Assembly: GCF_008107725.1 (NCBI RefSeq)
Contig: NZ_VIRN01000037.1
Coordinates: 62,001 to 126,000, forward strand
Length of the DNA stretch: 64,000 nucleotides
DNA from: Marinobacter sp. BW6
Lineage (GTDB): Bacteria > Pseudomonadota > Gammaproteobacteria > Pseudomonadales > Oleiphilaceae
Reading direction: 5' to 3'
Positions 16,828 to 28,067 of this stretch are shown here, in pieces. Position 1 is the first letter of the stretch; each line of letters starts with the position of its first letter. Below the pieces are notes generated by a model. It ran no database searches. It had not been told where the DNA came from and was given only the letters and a program-made list of their open reading frames with translations. Position numbers and translations under genes: made by a program.

Positions 16828-18551
16828 GCCAATGTATCCGCCTCGTGCCCTGGTCGCATGGTTCCGCCACGGGCGGGTTCTCCGCTGCCCTGGCTTAGTT
16901 GCTGGAATACCGAAGGCGGTGCCGGGTACCCGATCATTTCATAGAGATTTACCAGGTGGCGGCGGTACAGATGCTCGAAGTCGCTGACTATCTGGGCCGG
17001 GTTATAGTCACCAAACCACCAGAACCAGTCAGACCCTTCACAGATCGCCAATTGCTGCATGGCGGCCTCTTTTTGTTCGGAATTGAGGCTGCCGTTATCC
17101 ATTACCCGGTCGAAATGGGTTTTGGCTTCACACAGCAGATCCCATGCTCGATTCTTATCCGGATCACCAATCCAGGTGGAGAAAGTACCGTAAATCCAGC
17201 TACCAGCCACCAGATGCGGCAAATGAACCGGTTCAGTTACTGGATGCGCAACCAGATCCGCGTACGTGGTCAGTGTCAGCTTGGGATGGTTCGCCAGTAC
17301 CCGGTAAAGTTCGTTCAGAAAATGAAAGCCGTTTTCCGGGTAATATTCCCAGGCGTTTTCGCCATCCATGATCACGGAAATCACCTGCCGCGCTTTGCCT
17401 TTCCCTTGCCCGGCAATGTTCTCCATATGATGAACCAGATCGCCAACAGCATCCTTGGCGTGCCAGTCTGCGTAGGTAAAGCCGATAAGGTCAGACAAGC
17501 CGTCATCCCGGAAGAATACAGCCGTGGACGAGTCGCCAAAGATATAGGGCTGATGGATACCGGCATCCGGCAAATCCGGGTTTTCTTCCCTGGCGCGGTT
17601 AAGGCTGTTGTGCACTACGGAATCCCCGCTGGCCGTCCATCGGAATTGATGGTCACCCAGCAAGCCGAGGGTGGCCTGGCTGAGACCGCCCTCGGAGGCC
17701 CAGCAGCCGGACGGATCAATGCCGAAGAAGCGTTGGAACACCGCTCTTGCCTGCTGGAGTTGCCAGCCAGCGCGGTCTTCACCACCTGGATAATGACTAT
17801 GTAACGGCAGGGCAATGTCAGGCATGGCCTCGCGGGCAGACGCCAGATCAATCAGCAGAGGCAGCATGGCATGAGTATAGGGGCTGACAGAGAGCTCAAC
17901 CTGGCCTTTCTGGGCCAGGTGCCGGTACCTGGGACCAATGCCCGACAAAACATCAAAGATGACATCCAGCAGTGCTCGACGGTCATCCATCGAGAAGTTA
18001 TGGCCTTTCTCCTGAAGGCTCTGAATGCAGTGGCTTTTTCGGCGGATGGTCTCCCCCATCCAGCCAATGTGGTACCAGACCAGAAGGTCCGACAGCAAGC
18101 GGCTGGAAATGTACCTCTGCAGTTCGGGCTTCCCGCGATAAACCTCGGTCAGCTCAGCCAGTCGTGCATAGGCAGGATAACGGTTGATGATCCGGTCCCG
18201 ATTGGCCCGCAGGGATTTCTCCATCAGGCCCAGAAAAGCGGGGGTCCCGGTTTCCGGAAGCTCCTCCGTTACCAAAGCGGCCAGCAGAGGATCACCAATC
18301 TCCCCTGAGCCATGGCGCCAGCGCTCGATCTGGATCAGGTAGGTCTCAATCTGCTCAAGCAGAACAGGTGCGAAATTGACCACTGCCCTGGCTTCAGGAT
18401 TGGCTTCCAGATGCGCAGCCATATCGCTGTAATCCTTGATGGTGTGCAGATACACCCAAGGGAAGAGGAACTGATCGGTGCGCATGTCCTGATAGGACGG
18501 CTGGTGCATGTGCCAGCAAAGTACAACCGGCGTTTTCGGTTCAGAGGCCAT
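16824..18551 (-). CDS. Glycoside hydrolase family 57 protein
   Basis: A 575-residue GH57-type (beta/alpha)7-barrel enzyme. The family start is clear: [26 protein letters not shown] near residue 285 holds the candidate nucleophile glutamate, and [27 protein letters not shown] near 395 holds the aspartate of the second catalytic motif. GH57 members act as alpha-amylases, amylopullulanases, branching enzymes or 4-alpha-glucanotransferases; this one is likely an alpha-amylase or debranching-like enzyme, which may explain why no glgX is present. It overlaps glgC by 11 bases and malQ by 4, forming a tight operon. Specificity cannot be told from sequence alone. Confidence 0.88.
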   Translation of the reverse strand: MASEPKTPVVLCWHMHQPSYQDMRTDQFLFPWVYLHTIKDYSDMAAHLEANPEARAVVNFAPVLLEQIETYLIQIERWRHGSGEIGDPLLAALVTEELPETGTPAFLGLMEKSLRANRDRIINRYPAYARLAELTEVYRGKPELQRYISSRLLSDLLVWYHIGWMGETIRRKSHCIQSLQEKGHNFSMDDRRALLDVIFDVLSGIGPRYRHLAQKGQVELSVSPYTHAMLPLLIDLASAREAMPDIALPLHSHYPGGEDRAGWQLQQARAVFQRFFGIDPSGCWASEGGLSQATLGLLGDHQFRWTASGDSVVHNSLNRAREENPDLPDAGIHQPYIFGDSSTAVFFRDDGLSDLIGFTYADWHAKDAVGDLVHHMENIAGQGKGKARQVISVIMDGENAWEYYPENGFHFLNELYRVLANHPKLTLTTYADLVAHPVTEPVHLPHLVAGSWIYGTFSTWIGDPDKNRAWDLLCEAKTHFDRVMDNGSLNSEQKEAAMQQLAICEGSDWFWWFGDYNPAQIVSDFEHLYRRHLVNLYEMIGYPAPPSVFQQLSQGSGEPARGGTMRPGHEADTLA

Positions 18552-19806
18552 GGGGATAATCCTGCCCGAGCATCTCCGGCGTGATCAGCACGACACCCTT
18601 GGGAGATACATGAAACCGTTTCCGGTCTTCGGCATCATCAAACCCGATCCGCGTACCTTCCGGAATTCGGCAGCCACGGTCGATAAGGGCGTTGCGTATG
18701 TGGCAGTGACGGCCAACCTCGACATCCGGGTAGATGACCGAATCTGATATTTCACTGAAGGAATGCACCTTAACCTGTGAGAACAGAAGGGAATGTTTCA
18801 CCAGAGCACCTGAGACGATACAACCGCCGGCCACCATGGAATCCACTGCCATTCCGCGCCGATTTTCGTCGTCGAATATGAATTTTGCCGGTGGCAACTG
18901 CTCCTGGTACGTCCATATTGGCCAGTGAGAATCATAGAGGTTCAGCTCCGGGCTGATGCCAATCAGCTCAAGGTTCGCCTGCCAGAGCGCGTCTACGGTG
19001 CCCACGTCCCGCCAATAGGCCGGCTTGTTCTGAACAGGGTCGCGGAACGGGAACGCCACCACCCTCAGACGTTGGATCACGGAGGGAATAATGTCTTTGC
19101 CGAAATCGTGGGAAGATTCTCCCTCCATCTTCTGGTCGCGCATCAATTCATCAAAAAGCACCTGGGTGCTGAACACGTAAATACCCATGGAAGCCAAGGC
19201 CTTGCCGGGTTGTCTGGGCATAGGTTTGGGGTGTTCCGGCTTTTCCACGAATTCAGTGACTCTGAGTTCATCGTCCACAGACATCACACCGAATGCGGAG
19301 GCTTCATCAATGGGTACTTCGATACACCCCACCGTGATGTCGGCATCATTCTCAACGTGATGAGCGAGCATGGTGCCGTAGTCCATCTTGTAGACGTGGT
19401 CCCCTGCCAGAATCAGCACATACTCCGGACGGTGGCTGCGTATGATGTCGAGATTCTGAAGCACGGCATCGGCCGTTCCTTCATACCAGGAGGTTTCGAT
19501 GCGCTGTTGCGCGGGTAAAAGCTCCACAAATTCATCCAGCTCCCCCCGAAGAAACCCCCAGCCCCGCTGGATATGGCGGATCAGGGAATGGGATTTGTAT
19601 TGGGTGATCACCCCAACCTGTCCGATGCCAGAGTTGATGCAGTTCGAAAGTGGAAAATCGATGATCCGGAACTTGCCGCCAAAGGGTACCGCCGGCTTGG
19701 CGCGCCACTTGGTGAGATCGTAGAGGCGGGAGCCCCGCCCTCCCGCAAGAACCAGTGCGAGAGTCTGACGAGTGAGACGACTGACGAAACGCTGGGCCGT
19801 TTGCAT
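18541..19806 (-). CDS. glgC: Glucose-1-phosphate adenylyltransferase
   Basis: A 421-residue enzyme making ADP-glucose, the committed step of glycogen synthesis. [31 protein letters not shown] (split here by family motifs GGRGSRL and KPAVPFGG) is the nucleotide site and [15 protein letters not shown] follows. Later come [11 protein letters not shown] with the catalytic Asp, FVEKP, and a C-terminal left-handed beta-helix with hexapeptide-like repeats ([19 protein letters not shown]). The arginines near the N-terminus used for fructose-1,6-bisphosphate activation may be conserved. The ribosome site is AGGGAAGCAGCT. It is divergent from glgB and leads the glgC-GH57-malQ operon. Confidence 0.96.
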   Translation of the reverse strand: MQTAQRFVSRLTRQTLALVLAGGRGSRLYDLTKWRAKPAVPFGGKFRIIDFPLSNCINSGIGQVGVITQYKSHSLIRHIQRGWGFLRGELDEFVELLPAQQRIETSWYEGTADAVLQNLDIIRSHRPEYVLILAGDHVYKMDYGTMLAHHVENDADITVGCIEVPIDEASAFGVMSVDDELRVTEFVEKPEHPKPMPRQPGKALASMGIYVFSTQVLFDELMRDQKMEGESSHDFGKDIIPSVIQRLRVVAFPFRDPVQNKPAYWRDVGTVDALWQANLELIGISPELNLYDSHWPIWTYQEQLPPAKFIFDDENRRGMAVDSMVAGGCIVSGALVKHSLLFSQVKVHSFSEISDSVIYPDVEVGRHCHIRNALIDRGCRIPEGTRIGFDDAEDRKRFHVSPKGVVLITPEMLGQDYPHGL

Positions 19807-20009
19807 AGCTGCTTCCCTGAAGAAAACCTTCCCTGTGACCGGTCGTTTAACCGCAAGGGTTTGCCACGGTTTTTACGCTTTGAACTATATTAGAACACTA
19901 GCACGGAATTATGACGTAAACTTGTTTTGGGTCATTTTTTAAACAGCACCTTTCGCGTCCAATGAACGGACGCACAATGCGCTCCACCTGGTCAGGAACA
20001 GCACGGTCT

Positions 20010-21896
20010 ATGGACAGCCCAACGCTCAGTGAATTCGACCTCCATCTCTTTGCCGAAGGCCGGCACTGGCACATCTACAATGTGCTGGGCGCCCACGCCT
20101 GCAAGAGCCAAGGTGTGGAGGGGGTGCGATTCGCTGTCTGGGCGCCTCACGCGAAATCCGTCAGCGTTATCGGGGATTTCAACCAATGGAATCCCGGCTC
20201 CCACCCAATGGATTTGCACGAAGGAACCGGTGTCTGGTCCAGCTTTATTCCGCGAATTGGCACTGGCACCCTATACAAATTTGCCATCACCACGGAGAAA
20301 GGCCACCGGCTGCTAAAAACCGATCCCTACGGACAGGCTTTCGAATTAAGGCCCTCTACCGCCGCCGTGGTGACTGAGCGCGGCCACTTTGGCTGGGGCG
20401 ATGGCGACTGGCTCGCCCGGCGCGGCAGCTGGAACTGGCAGGATTCCCCCATCTCAATCTACGAAATTCATGCCGCCTCTTGGCGCCATCACGGATCTGG
20501 CAGATGGCTGACCTATCGCGAACTCGCGGACCAACTGATTCCCTATGTGTTGGAAATGGGCTTCACCCACATAGAGCTTTTACCGGTGACTGAACACCCC
20601 CTGGATGAATCCTGGGGGTACCAGACCACTGGCTACTATGCTCCGACCAGTCGTTTCGGCAAACCGGACGATCTCCGCTACCTGGTAGACCAGTGCCACC
20701 GGCACAATATTGGCGTGATCCTGGACTGGGTGCCGGGGCACTTCCCCACCGATGAACACGCCCTCGCCCGGTTTGATGGCAGCGCACTTTATGAGCATGA
20801 AGATCCTCGGAAGGGGCGCCATCAGGACTGGGGCACTCTGATCTACAATTACGGCCGACACGAGGTACGTAACTTTCTGATCGGCAGCGCCCTGTTCTGG
20901 CTGGATGCCTTCCATATCGATGGACTGCGGGTAGATGCCGTGGCGTCCATGCTTTATCTCAACTATTCCCGCAAGGAAGGCGAGTGGTTACCTAACGAAC
21001 ACGGTGGCCACGAAAATCTGGAAGCCATCGAGTTTCTCCGGGAACTGAATCGGGTCTGCCAGAGCCGATTTCCGGGAACGCTGGTTTGTGCGGAAGAATC
21101 CACGTCATGGCCGCGTGTGACCCGGCCACCGGAAATTGGCGGTCTGGGGTTCAACCTGAAATGGAATATGGGCTGGATGCACGACACCCTGGATTATCTG
21201 ACGCAGGATCCGGTGTATCGCCAGTATCACCACGAGAAGCTGACCTTCGGGCTGATTTATGCCTTCTCGGAGAATTTCCTGCTGCCGCTGTCCCACGACG
21301 AGGTGGTTCATGGCAAAGGCAGCCTGATCAATAAGATGTCCGGCGACGAATGGCAGCAGCGGGCTTCGCTAAGGGTGCTATTCACCTATATGTTCAGTTA
21401 CCCCGGCGCCAAACTGCTCTTTATGGGTGGTGAATTTGGCCAGCGTCAGGAATGGAGCGAATCCCGGGAGCTGGATTGGACCCTGTTGGCGTATCCCGAG
21501 CACCAGGGAATCAAAAAATTGGTCCAGGATCTGAACGGCGTCTACCGGCGGGAAGTTTCGCTGCACGGTGCCAGCTTCGCTCCGGATGGTTTCGAATGGA
21601 TCGATTGTCATGATTCCCCCCAGTCCGTGATCAGCTTCCTGCGCACGGCCAAGGGAGAGACGTCGGTTATTGTGGTCAATTTTACCCCCATGCCCAGGCA
21701 CCACTATCGGATCGGGCTACCCCAGGGTGGGGACTGGCGTGAAATTTTCAATTCAGATTCGGCGTACTACGGAGGCAGCAACCTCGGTAATCCCTACTCT
21801 ATGCCTGCGGACCAGCAGCCCTGGATGAACCGTGACTGGTCTCTGGAGCTGACCTTGCCGCCCTTGGGAGCAATTATCCTGAGGCCGGAGTTATGA
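20010..21896 (+). CDS. glgB: 1,4-alpha-glucan branching enzyme
   Basis: GlgB forms alpha-1,6 branches in glycogen. The start at 20010 is chosen because family similarity begins at [19 protein letters not shown] and AGGAA lies 11 bases upstream; in-frame ATGs at 19962 and 19977 remain possible. The 628-residue product lacks the extra N-terminal module of E. coli GlgB. Present are the CBM48 domain ([20 protein letters not shown]) and the GH13 motifs [23 protein letters not shown] (nucleophile Asp), AEESTSWP (acid/base Glu) and [11 protein letters not shown]. glgA overlaps its stop by 4 bases. Confidence 0.94.
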   Translation: MDSPTLSEFDLHLFAEGRHWHIYNVLGAHACKSQGVEGVRFAVWAPHAKSVSVIGDFNQWNPGSHPMDLHEGTGVWSSFIPRIGTGTLYKFAITTEKGHRLLKTDPYGQAFELRPSTAAVVTERGHFGWGDGDWLARRGSWNWQDSPISIYEIHAASWRHHGSGRWLTYRELADQLIPYVLEMGFTHIELLPVTEHPLDESWGYQTTGYYAPTSRFGKPDDLRYLVDQCHRHNIGVILDWVPGHFPTDEHALARFDGSALYEHEDPRKGRHQDWGTLIYNYGRHEVRNFLIGSALFWLDAFHIDGLRVDAVASMLYLNYSRKEGEWLPNEHGGHENLEAIEFLRELNRVCQSRFPGTLVCAEESTSWPRVTRPPEIGGLGFNLKWNMGWMHDTLDYLTQDPVYRQYHHEKLTFGLIYAFSENFLLPLSHDEVVHGKGSLINKMSGDEWQQRASLRVLFTYMFSYPGAKLLFMGGEFGQRQEWSESRELDWTLLAYPEHQGIKKLVQDLNGVYRREVSLHGASFAPDGFEWIDCHDSPQSVISFLRTAKGETSVIVVNFTPMPRHHYRIGLPQGGDWREIFNSDSAYYGGSNLGNPYSMPADQQPWMNRDWSLELTLPPLGAIILRPEL

Positions 21897-23356
21897 TCCG
21901 GGTTCTTTTTGCCACCAGTGAGGTTTATCCACTGGTGAAAACCGGCGGTCTGGCTGATGTTTCCGCCAGTCTTCCGGAAGCTCTGTGCCGCCTGGAATAC
22001 GATACCCAGATCCTCCTCCCGGGGTACCCGGATGCCCTGAAGGCGGCTCGCAAGGCTGGTTCCCGCAGGAAAGCCCGGTTCCAGGTGGGGCAATACAATG
22101 TCAGCCTCTGGCAGACAAGATTGCCGGGCACCGCAGTCACGCTCTGGTTGGTGGATTGCCCGCCTTTGTTTGATCGCCCTGGCAACCCCTACAAGAACGA
22201 AGACGGTAAGGACTGGTGGGACAATGCCCATCGGTTTGAGTTGTTGGGAAAAGTGGGCGCCATGATCGCCATGGGTGAAGCCGGGCTGACCTGGAAGCCG
22301 GATGTGGTGCACTGCAATGATTGGCAGACCGGACTGATACCGGTGTTCCTGGAAGCCTACCAAGACAGACCCGGCACAGTCTTTACCATTCATAATCTCG
22401 CCTACCAGGGCCTTTTTTCCCATGAGACCTTCCGGGCTCTGGGCCTGCCTGACTCACTCTGGCGCCTGGAGCAGCTGGAATTCTACGGCCAGCTGTCGTT
22501 TATCAAGGGCGGCCTGGTATTCAGTGACCGGATAACCACTGTAAGCCCGGGCTACGCTCGGGAGATCCAGACGCCTGAGTTCGGGAATGGTCTTGATGGC
22601 CTGCTCAGGCATCGGCAAGACGCATTGACCGGCATCCTGAATGGCATCGATACCCGGGTCTGGAACCCTGAGGAAGATCCGGAGCTACCCTTCCACTATG
22701 GCCGGGATCATCTCAAGAACAAGACCCAGAGCCAGGCCAGTCTGCAGCAGGAGCTGGGGCTGGAGGTAAACGGCGGCCCAGTACTGGGCTTTATCGGTCG
22801 ACTGGTGGAGCAGAAAGGCGTGGACTGGCTGGTGACCGTGATGCCGGATTTGCTGGAACAGGGTTGCCAGTTTGTCATTCTCGGATCCGGGGAAGCGCGC
22901 TACGAAGAGCCTCTGAAACAACTTGCGCGGCAATGGCCAGGACGAATGTCGCTCACACTGGGTTATAACGAGGGCCTCTCCCATCGAATCACTGCCGGCT
23001 GTGATCTGTTCCTGATGCCCTCGAGATTCGAGCCCTGCGGGCTCAACCAGATGTACAGCCTCAGGTACGGCACGATTCCAGTAGTACACCGTGTTGGCGG
23101 TCTGGCCGATACCGTGCAGGACCCGCAGGACGCCGGAATCGACAAGGCGAACGGATTCACTTTTACGGGTGCCAACGCTGAGTCGCTGCTGGCCGCCGTG
23201 AACCGGGCGCTGCAGGTTTTCAAAAACCGCAAACAATGGCGACGGTTGCAGTCAAACGGAATGGCAATCGACTATTCCTGGAAGCAGCGGGCTCGTACCT
23301 ATGGCGATCTGTATCAGACCATTCTCAAAGAACGTGATCAACAACAGCTGGATTAG
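21893..23356 (+). CDS. glgA: Glycogen synthase
   Basis: A 487-residue GT5 starch/glycogen synthase that elongates glucan from ADP-glucose. The N-terminal nucleotide-sugar motif KTGGLADV is at residues 17-24, followed by [16 protein letters not shown] and TIHNLAYQG. The C-terminal domain has [14 protein letters not shown] and the catalytic-loop segment [33 protein letters not shown] (as PSRFEPCGL and GGLADTV). Its ATGA overlap with glgB shows translational coupling; glgP2 follows 32 bases later. Confidence 0.96.
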   Translation: MIRVLFATSEVYPLVKTGGLADVSASLPEALCRLEYDTQILLPGYPDALKAARKAGSRRKARFQVGQYNVSLWQTRLPGTAVTLWLVDCPPLFDRPGNPYKNEDGKDWWDNAHRFELLGKVGAMIAMGEAGLTWKPDVVHCNDWQTGLIPVFLEAYQDRPGTVFTIHNLAYQGLFSHETFRALGLPDSLWRLEQLEFYGQLSFIKGGLVFSDRITTVSPGYAREIQTPEFGNGLDGLLRHRQDALTGILNGIDTRVWNPEEDPELPFHYGRDHLKNKTQSQASLQQELGLEVNGGPVLGFIGRLVEQKGVDWLVTVMPDLLEQGCQFVILGSGEARYEEPLKQLARQWPGRMSLTLGYNEGLSHRITAGCDLFLMPSRFEPCGLNQMYSLRYGTIPVVHRVGGLADTVQDPQDAGIDKANGFTFTGANAESLLAAVNRALQVFKNRKQWRRLQSNGMAIDYSWKQRARTYGDLYQTILKERDQQQLD

Positions 23357-23388
23357 CGCGAGCGTTTGCCCGCCTGGAAGCAACCAAC

Positions 23389-25941
23389 ATGCATAAAGCA
23401 ACGGAATTCCGACTTGAGGCCCACCCCCTGATTCCAGAACCCCTGGAACGATTGGAGGAGCTTGCCAACGATCTTTTTTATAGCTGGGACCATGGGGTGC
23501 GTAGCCTGTTTGCCCGGATTGACCTCGGCCTCTGGCAGAAAGTAGAGCACAATCCGAAGCTTTTCCTCCGGCGAGTGGCCCAGGATCAGCTCGACGAGGC
23601 CTCCGAAGACCGGGCATTTCTGGCCGAGTATCGCCGAGTGCTGAGCAGCTACGATGCGTACCTGGAGGCCGGCCCCGGGCCGGAAGTCACGGAAAAACTG
23701 GACCCTGAACAGGCCCTGGTAGCCTATTTCTGCGCCGAATTCGGCTTCCACGAGAGTTTTCCCATCTATTCTGGCGGTCTGGGCATTCTGGCCGGGGATC
23801 ACTGCAAAGCCGCCAGTGATCTCGCCCTTCCCTTTGTGGCCGTCGGCCTGTTGTACCGGCAGGGCTACTTTATACAGAGTATTGATGCCCATGGTCATCA
23901 GATTGCGCGCTATCAGTCCCATTCCAGTGATGAGCTGCCAATCACACCGGTCGAAATCGACGGTCAGGTGCTCAAGGTTTCTGTTCCCTTCCCTGGTCGT
24001 GATGTGGTGGCACGGGTTTGGGAGGCGCGGGTTGGCCATATCCGCTTGTACCTGCTGGACAGCAATACCGGGGAGAACAGCCCCGAAGACCAGGACCTGA
24101 CGCTGCAGTTGTATGGTGGCGATGAATCTACTCGCATCAGCCAGGAAATGCTGCTTGGCATAGGTGGAACCCGGATTCTGGCTGCATTGAACCTGAAGCC
24201 GACGGTCTGGCACATTAATGAGGGCCATGCTGCGTTTCAGATTCTCGAACGCTGCCGACACACCATGGCGATGGGCATGAGTTTCGAAGCGGCTCTCGAA
24301 GCGGTTGCCAGCGCCACCCTGTTTACGACGCACACACCGGTACCAGCCGGACACGACATCTTCCCAAGGGCTCTGGTTCACCACGCGCTTGGGCGCTACC
24401 TCGAAGAGGCGGCACTGGATTTCGAGCAGGTCTTTGCGCTGGGGGCGAAGGACGGCGGCGACAGCTTCAACATGACCAGTCTTGGCCTGCGTGGTTCCCG
24501 ATTCCACAACGGCGTCAGTCGTATTCATGGTGGCGTTGCTTCCCTTATGGAAGGCGACATCTGGCCCCAGGTGCCGGCAGCGGAAAATCCTATTGGATAC
24601 ATCACCAATGGTGTACACGTGCCCACTTTCCTGGCGCCAGAATGGTCCAGCCTCTTCGATATCCAGGCGCCCACCTGGCAAAGCGAGCTCAAAAATCCGG
24701 AGTTCTGGGAATTTATCGACCAGGTCCCGGATTATCACTATTGGAGCGTTCACAAAGCACTGAAGCAGCAAATGGGCGAGTACATTGTCCAGCGTCTGAA
24801 ACGCCAACATAAGCGCAATGGCACCGGCCATTCCGTGACAGACCGAATGACTCGTCAGTTGATCTCCTCAGAAAAAGACACTCTGGTCATCGGTTTTGCC
24901 AGACGGTTCGCCACCTATAAGCGCGCAACGCTGATCTTTTCGGATCTTGAGCGGCTGGAGCGGATTCTGACCGACGCGGACCGCCCCGTGGTTCTGGTTT
25001 TCGCCGGCAAGGCCCACCCCAAGGACAAACCCGGGCAGCAGCTGATCAAAGTTATCCACGATCTCTCTATGCATCCCTCATTGATGGGGCACCTGATCCT
25101 GTTGGAGGACTACGACCAGGCCATGGCTCGCCGGCTACTCAGTGGCGTAGACGTGTGGCTCAACACCCCGGAATACCCCAAGGAAGCCAGTGGTACCTCT
25201 GGTGAGAAAGCCGCTCTGAACGGTGCCCTGAATCTCAGCGTACTTGATGGCTGGTGGGGAGAAGGCTACGACGGTAATAATGGCTGGGGAATACCGCCAA
25301 GGGATACCGAGCTGGACCCGGAGTTCCGCAACGAAGAAGAAGCCCGGGACCTGATTGATCTCATCGAGTTCGAGGTGGTGCCCCTGTATTATGATCGAGC
25401 ATCCCAAGGGTTCTCGAAGGGCTGGGTCGAACGTTCCAAGGCTTCGATGAAATCCATAACGCCACGCTTCAACGCCCAGCGAATGGTGATGGACTACGTG
25501 AATAATTATTACCAGCCTGCTTCAAGCCAGGGTGCGCTTCTGATGGCCGATGACGGTCAGGTTGCGATCGGGCTGGCAGACTGGAAAGCAAGGGTAAGGC
25601 ATGCCTGGCCAGGCGTTGACCTGCGGGTAGTTGGCTGCGTGGAGTCCTCGTGTCCCCATGACGGTGCCGTGGAACTTCGGGTAGAGGCAGCACTCAATGG
25701 CTTGTCAGCGGAGGATGTTCGGGTCGAATGCCTGGTCAGCCCTGAATGTGTCGGAACCCACAACAGTTCCGGGCCTGACAGCTTTTTCCTTGAGAAAGAC
25801 AGTGAGTCTGAGGGCCGAACCGTATTCGCCACGCGTGTGCAGCCACCCTATCCTGGCTTGCAGACCCTCACGCTGCGGATGTATCCGTATCACGAGTCGC
25901 TGAGCCATCCACTCGAAATGGGCGCCATGCTCTGGGTTTAA
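23389..25941 (+). CDS. glgP: Alpha-glucan phosphorylase 2 (GT35)
   Basis: An 850-residue GT35 phosphorylase of the same short alpha-glucan family as the product at 12273, but clearly diverged in sequence. Landmarks are FYSWDHGVRSLFARID, YSGGLGILAGDHCKAASDL, WHINEGHAAFQILE, VIGFARRFATYKRA, and EASGTSGEKAALNGALNLSVLDGWWGEGY (given by its GTSGEKA core). It is in the glgBA operon, so synthesis and degradation enzymes are made together, while phosphorylase 1 is under the FNR-type promoter. It ends in a perfect inverted repeat shared with the convergent esterase gene. Confidence 0.92.
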   Translation: MHKATEFRLEAHPLIPEPLERLEELANDLFYSWDHGVRSLFARIDLGLWQKVEHNPKLFLRRVAQDQLDEASEDRAFLAEYRRVLSSYDAYLEAGPGPEVTEKLDPEQALVAYFCAEFGFHESFPIYSGGLGILAGDHCKAASDLALPFVAVGLLYRQGYFIQSIDAHGHQIARYQSHSSDELPITPVEIDGQVLKVSVPFPGRDVVARVWEARVGHIRLYLLDSNTGENSPEDQDLTLQLYGGDESTRISQEMLLGIGGTRILAALNLKPTVWHINEGHAAFQILERCRHTMAMGMSFEAALEAVASATLFTTHTPVPAGHDIFPRALVHHALGRYLEEAALDFEQVFALGAKDGGDSFNMTSLGLRGSRFHNGVSRIHGGVASLMEGDIWPQVPAAENPIGYITNGVHVPTFLAPEWSSLFDIQAPTWQSELKNPEFWEFIDQVPDYHYWSVHKALKQQMGEYIVQRLKRQHKRNGTGHSVTDRMTRQLISSEKDTLVIGFARRFATYKRATLIFSDLERLERILTDADRPVVLVFAGKAHPKDKPGQQLIKVIHDLSMHPSLMGHLILLEDYDQAMARRLLSGVDVWLNTPEYPKEASGTSGEKAALNGALNLSVLDGWWGEGYDGNNGWGIPPRDTELDPEFRNEEEARDLIDLIEFEVVPLYYDRASQGFSKGWVERSKASMKSITPRFNAQRMVMDYVNNYYQPASSQGALLMADDGQVAIGLADWKARVRHAWPGVDLRVVGCVESSCPHDGAVELRVEAALNGLSAEDVRVECLVSPECVGTHNSSGPDSFFLEKDSESEGRTVFATRVQPPYPGLQTLTLRMYPYHESLSHPLEMGAMLWV

Positions 25942-25953
25942 TCCAGAGCATGG
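25925..25953. terminator. Bidirectional hairpin between convergent glgP2 and esterase genes
   Basis: A perfect 11-bp inverted repeat, CCATGCTCTGG and CCAGAGCATGG with a 7-base loop, spans the glgP2 stop codon and the 19-base gap to the esterase gene. There is no strong T-run on either side. Position between convergent genes favours a two-way terminator or 3'-end stabiliser. Confidence 0.6.
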
Positions 25954-25960
25954 TCGTACC

Positions 25961-26620
25961 TCACAGCAGGTGCCGGCGAATGAATCGGCCGATATCCTGT
26001 ATTTCTTCAAGGCACACGCTGTGTTCCATGGGGAAGGTCTGGTAAGAAGGGTCATAGCCCATCTCTTTCAGTGACTCGACGCTGCGTACGCCCAGTGATT
26101 CCGGGACCATTGGGTCGAACGTTCCGTGATACACGCTGATGGGCACATCGGCGTTCGCCGAGGAGCGCTCAACGGTGTCTGCGGTTGCGAAGTAGGTTGA
26201 AAGTGCAAGAACACCACCCAACCGTTCCGGATAGCTGAGCCCCAGCTCGTAGGCAACCGCCCCGCCCTGGGAAAATCCGGCGATGATGATCCGCTCCGCC
26301 GGAATGCCCTTTTCTTTTTCATACTCCACCAGTTTGGCCACCGCATCGGCAGAGGCTCGTAACTGTTCGGTATCCACCACGCGGTCGATGTCCATCGCCT
26401 TGATGTCGTACCATGCTGGCATGGACATCCCGCCGTTAATGGTGACAGGCAGGTTGGGTGCATGGGGGAAAATGAAGCGAACCGCGGCATCATCCGGAAG
26501 GCCCAGTTCCGGAACCACCGGTTCGAAGTCGTGGCCGCTGGCACCAAGTCCGTGAAGCCAGATAACGGCTGCGGTCGGGTTTTCTCCGGTTTCAATTTCG
26601 ATGTACTGAAGATCCTGCAC
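25961..26620 (-). CDS. Alpha/beta-hydrolase carboxylesterase (phospholipase/carboxylesterase family)
   Basis: A 219-residue cytoplasmic esterase of the acyl-protein-thioesterase/EstB family. It has the oxyanion segment VIWLHGLGASGHDF, the nucleophile elbow GFSQGG near residue 116, the acid in YHGTFDPMVP and the histidine in FPMEHSVC, giving a complete Ser-Asp-His triad. Family members hydrolyse short acyl esters or thioesters. It lies 33 bases after the acyltransferase gene on the same strand, so the two may be co-transcribed. The natural substrate is unknown. Confidence 0.88.
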   Translation of the reverse strand: MQDLQYIEIETGENPTAAVIWLHGLGASGHDFEPVVPELGLPDDAAVRFIFPHAPNLPVTINGGMSMPAWYDIKAMDIDRVVDTEQLRASADAVAKLVEYEKEKGIPAERIIIAGFSQGGAVAYELGLSYPERLGGVLALSTYFATADTVERSSANADVPISVYHGTFDPMVPESLGVRSVESLKEMGYDPSYQTFPMEHSVCLEEIQDIGRFIRRHLL

Positions 26621-26653
26621 GGTTTACCTCTCGTCTGAAAATTGGGTGCCGGC

Positions 26654-27880
26654 TTACTCGGAAAGATCGGTTGTCTCAGCGTTGGCCTCAAGCGCGGTGA
26701 CCACTGGATTGGCGTACATATCCAGCAGATAAGGCCGGATGGCCGGATCGCAGGCTTCAAGACGCCTCTCCATCTCGGCCCCGGCAGCTTCCATCTCCGC
26801 CGGTGACCAGGTTTCGGCGGTGACCACCGAATCGCTGACAGTATCCGGTGTATCGTGGGCCTGGGGATGAAGTCCACGTTGCTGGTAAGCCACCAGGTTT
26901 GAGGCATGCAGGTGATAGTTCGCATGCATTTCCCGATCTATACGGCCTGCCAGGTCTTTCGGGTTGTCCGGTGAATCATGAATTGGGGCACCAAAGTGCA
27001 CATGCACATGGCCCTTGAAACCGGTCAGTCCCTTCATGATTTGTTCGGTGTCCTCGCCCTCCCGCTTGACGTATTGACCGGTTCTGGCCCGGGTTTCCAG
27101 TTCCAGAGCCTTGTCAGCATCACAGGGATCGTATTCATAGGCTATAGAGACCGGCACAACGTGCAACCGGTTCATGGCTTCGCCGAAACTGAGCCCGCTT
27201 TTTTTACGGCTCATGTAGAACATCTTGATAATGGCCGGATCGGTGAAATCAAGGCCGTCTTTCGCGCGACCTTCACGTTGGGCAATCCAGATGCTGTGAT
27301 TGGTGTCAATGCTGTGGTTGATGAAGCCGGAGAGCGTGATGTAGGCATCACGCATCTCGCGTGGGCTGGTCATGCTCCGGCGTACCACAAAGCTTTTGTT
27401 TAACCGCATCATTTCGGCAAACACCCGGTTCGCAAGCAGATTGTCGCCGATAGCAATCCGGGTGGTGTGGAATCCGTTCTGGAACAGAAGGTAGTTCACT
27501 ACCATGGGATCGAAAACAATGTCCCGATGGTTCGAGATAAACAGGTAAGCGCCTTGCTTGTCGAGGTTTTCAAGCCCGCTGGAAGTCACTCGTGTGGTGG
27601 TGCTATCGACCAGTTCACCCACGTAGCCAGAAAGCCCGGCCTGGAGATCATCAACTCGGGTGAAGTGGCCAAAATGACTGCTGAGCCACCGACGAGTAAA
27701 TACACGCAGCATGGCCGGTGCCCAGCGTGCCAGCGTCGGAGACTTGAAGCGACCGACCATATCCAGAAATTCCTGATCGTTGACCAGGCGGTTAATGGCA
27801 GCGCCGGTTTCTTCGTCCGAATACGGACGGATGGCATCAAATTCCTGCATGGAAGCCCTGTTGTTATCAGTGTCTGTCAC
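26654..27880 (-). CDS. PlsC-like (1-acyl)glycerol-3-phosphate acyltransferase
   Basis: A 408-residue acyltransferase with a PlsB/PlsC-type site. FISNHRDIVFDPMVVNYLLF holds an NHRDxxxD motif in place of the usual HxxxxD, and WIAQREGRAKDGLDFTDPAI holds the second substrate motif. MNRLHVVPVSIAYEYDPC supplies the late proline motif. The C-terminal 100 residues are an extension of unknown function. Such long proteins are typical of Marinobacter-like bacteria and are assigned to phospholipid or storage-lipid synthesis. The frame opens with GTG at 27880; the ATG at 27850 is an alternative, and neither has a strong ribosome site. Confidence 0.78.
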   Translation of the reverse strand: MTDTDNNRASMQEFDAIRPYSDEETGAAINRLVNDQEFLDMVGRFKSPTLARWAPAMLRVFTRRWLSSHFGHFTRVDDLQAGLSGYVGELVDSTTTRVTSSGLENLDKQGAYLFISNHRDIVFDPMVVNYLLFQNGFHTTRIAIGDNLLANRVFAEMMRLNKSFVVRRSMTSPREMRDAYITLSGFINHSIDTNHSIWIAQREGRAKDGLDFTDPAIIKMFYMSRKKSGLSFGEAMNRLHVVPVSIAYEYDPCDADKALELETRARTGQYVKREGEDTEQIMKGLTGFKGHVHVHFGAPIHDSPDNPKDLAGRIDREMHANYHLHASNLVAYQQRGLHPQAHDTPDTVSDSVVTAETWSPAEMEAAGAEMERRLEACDPAIRPYLLDMYANPVVTALEANAETTDLSE

Positions 27881-28067
27881 AATATGGCGTGAAATGGTGG
27901 TTCAAAAACGCGGTATTGTAGCGTTTCTTCCACTGCTTTGCCTCCATCCGGCACATGGGTTTGCTGGCCAACCGTCAGGGTTAATCTGGTATCATTGGCA
28001 ACCGCGCCGAACCCGGCAATTCACCCGTCCAAATACAGCGGCTCCACGCCGATGAACCGGTTATTCT

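Noticed and set aside
23353..24831. Open frame of 492 codons opposite the second phosphorylase gene
   Set aside because: The plus-strand phosphorylase is complete with all motifs; the opposite frame has no recognisable domain.
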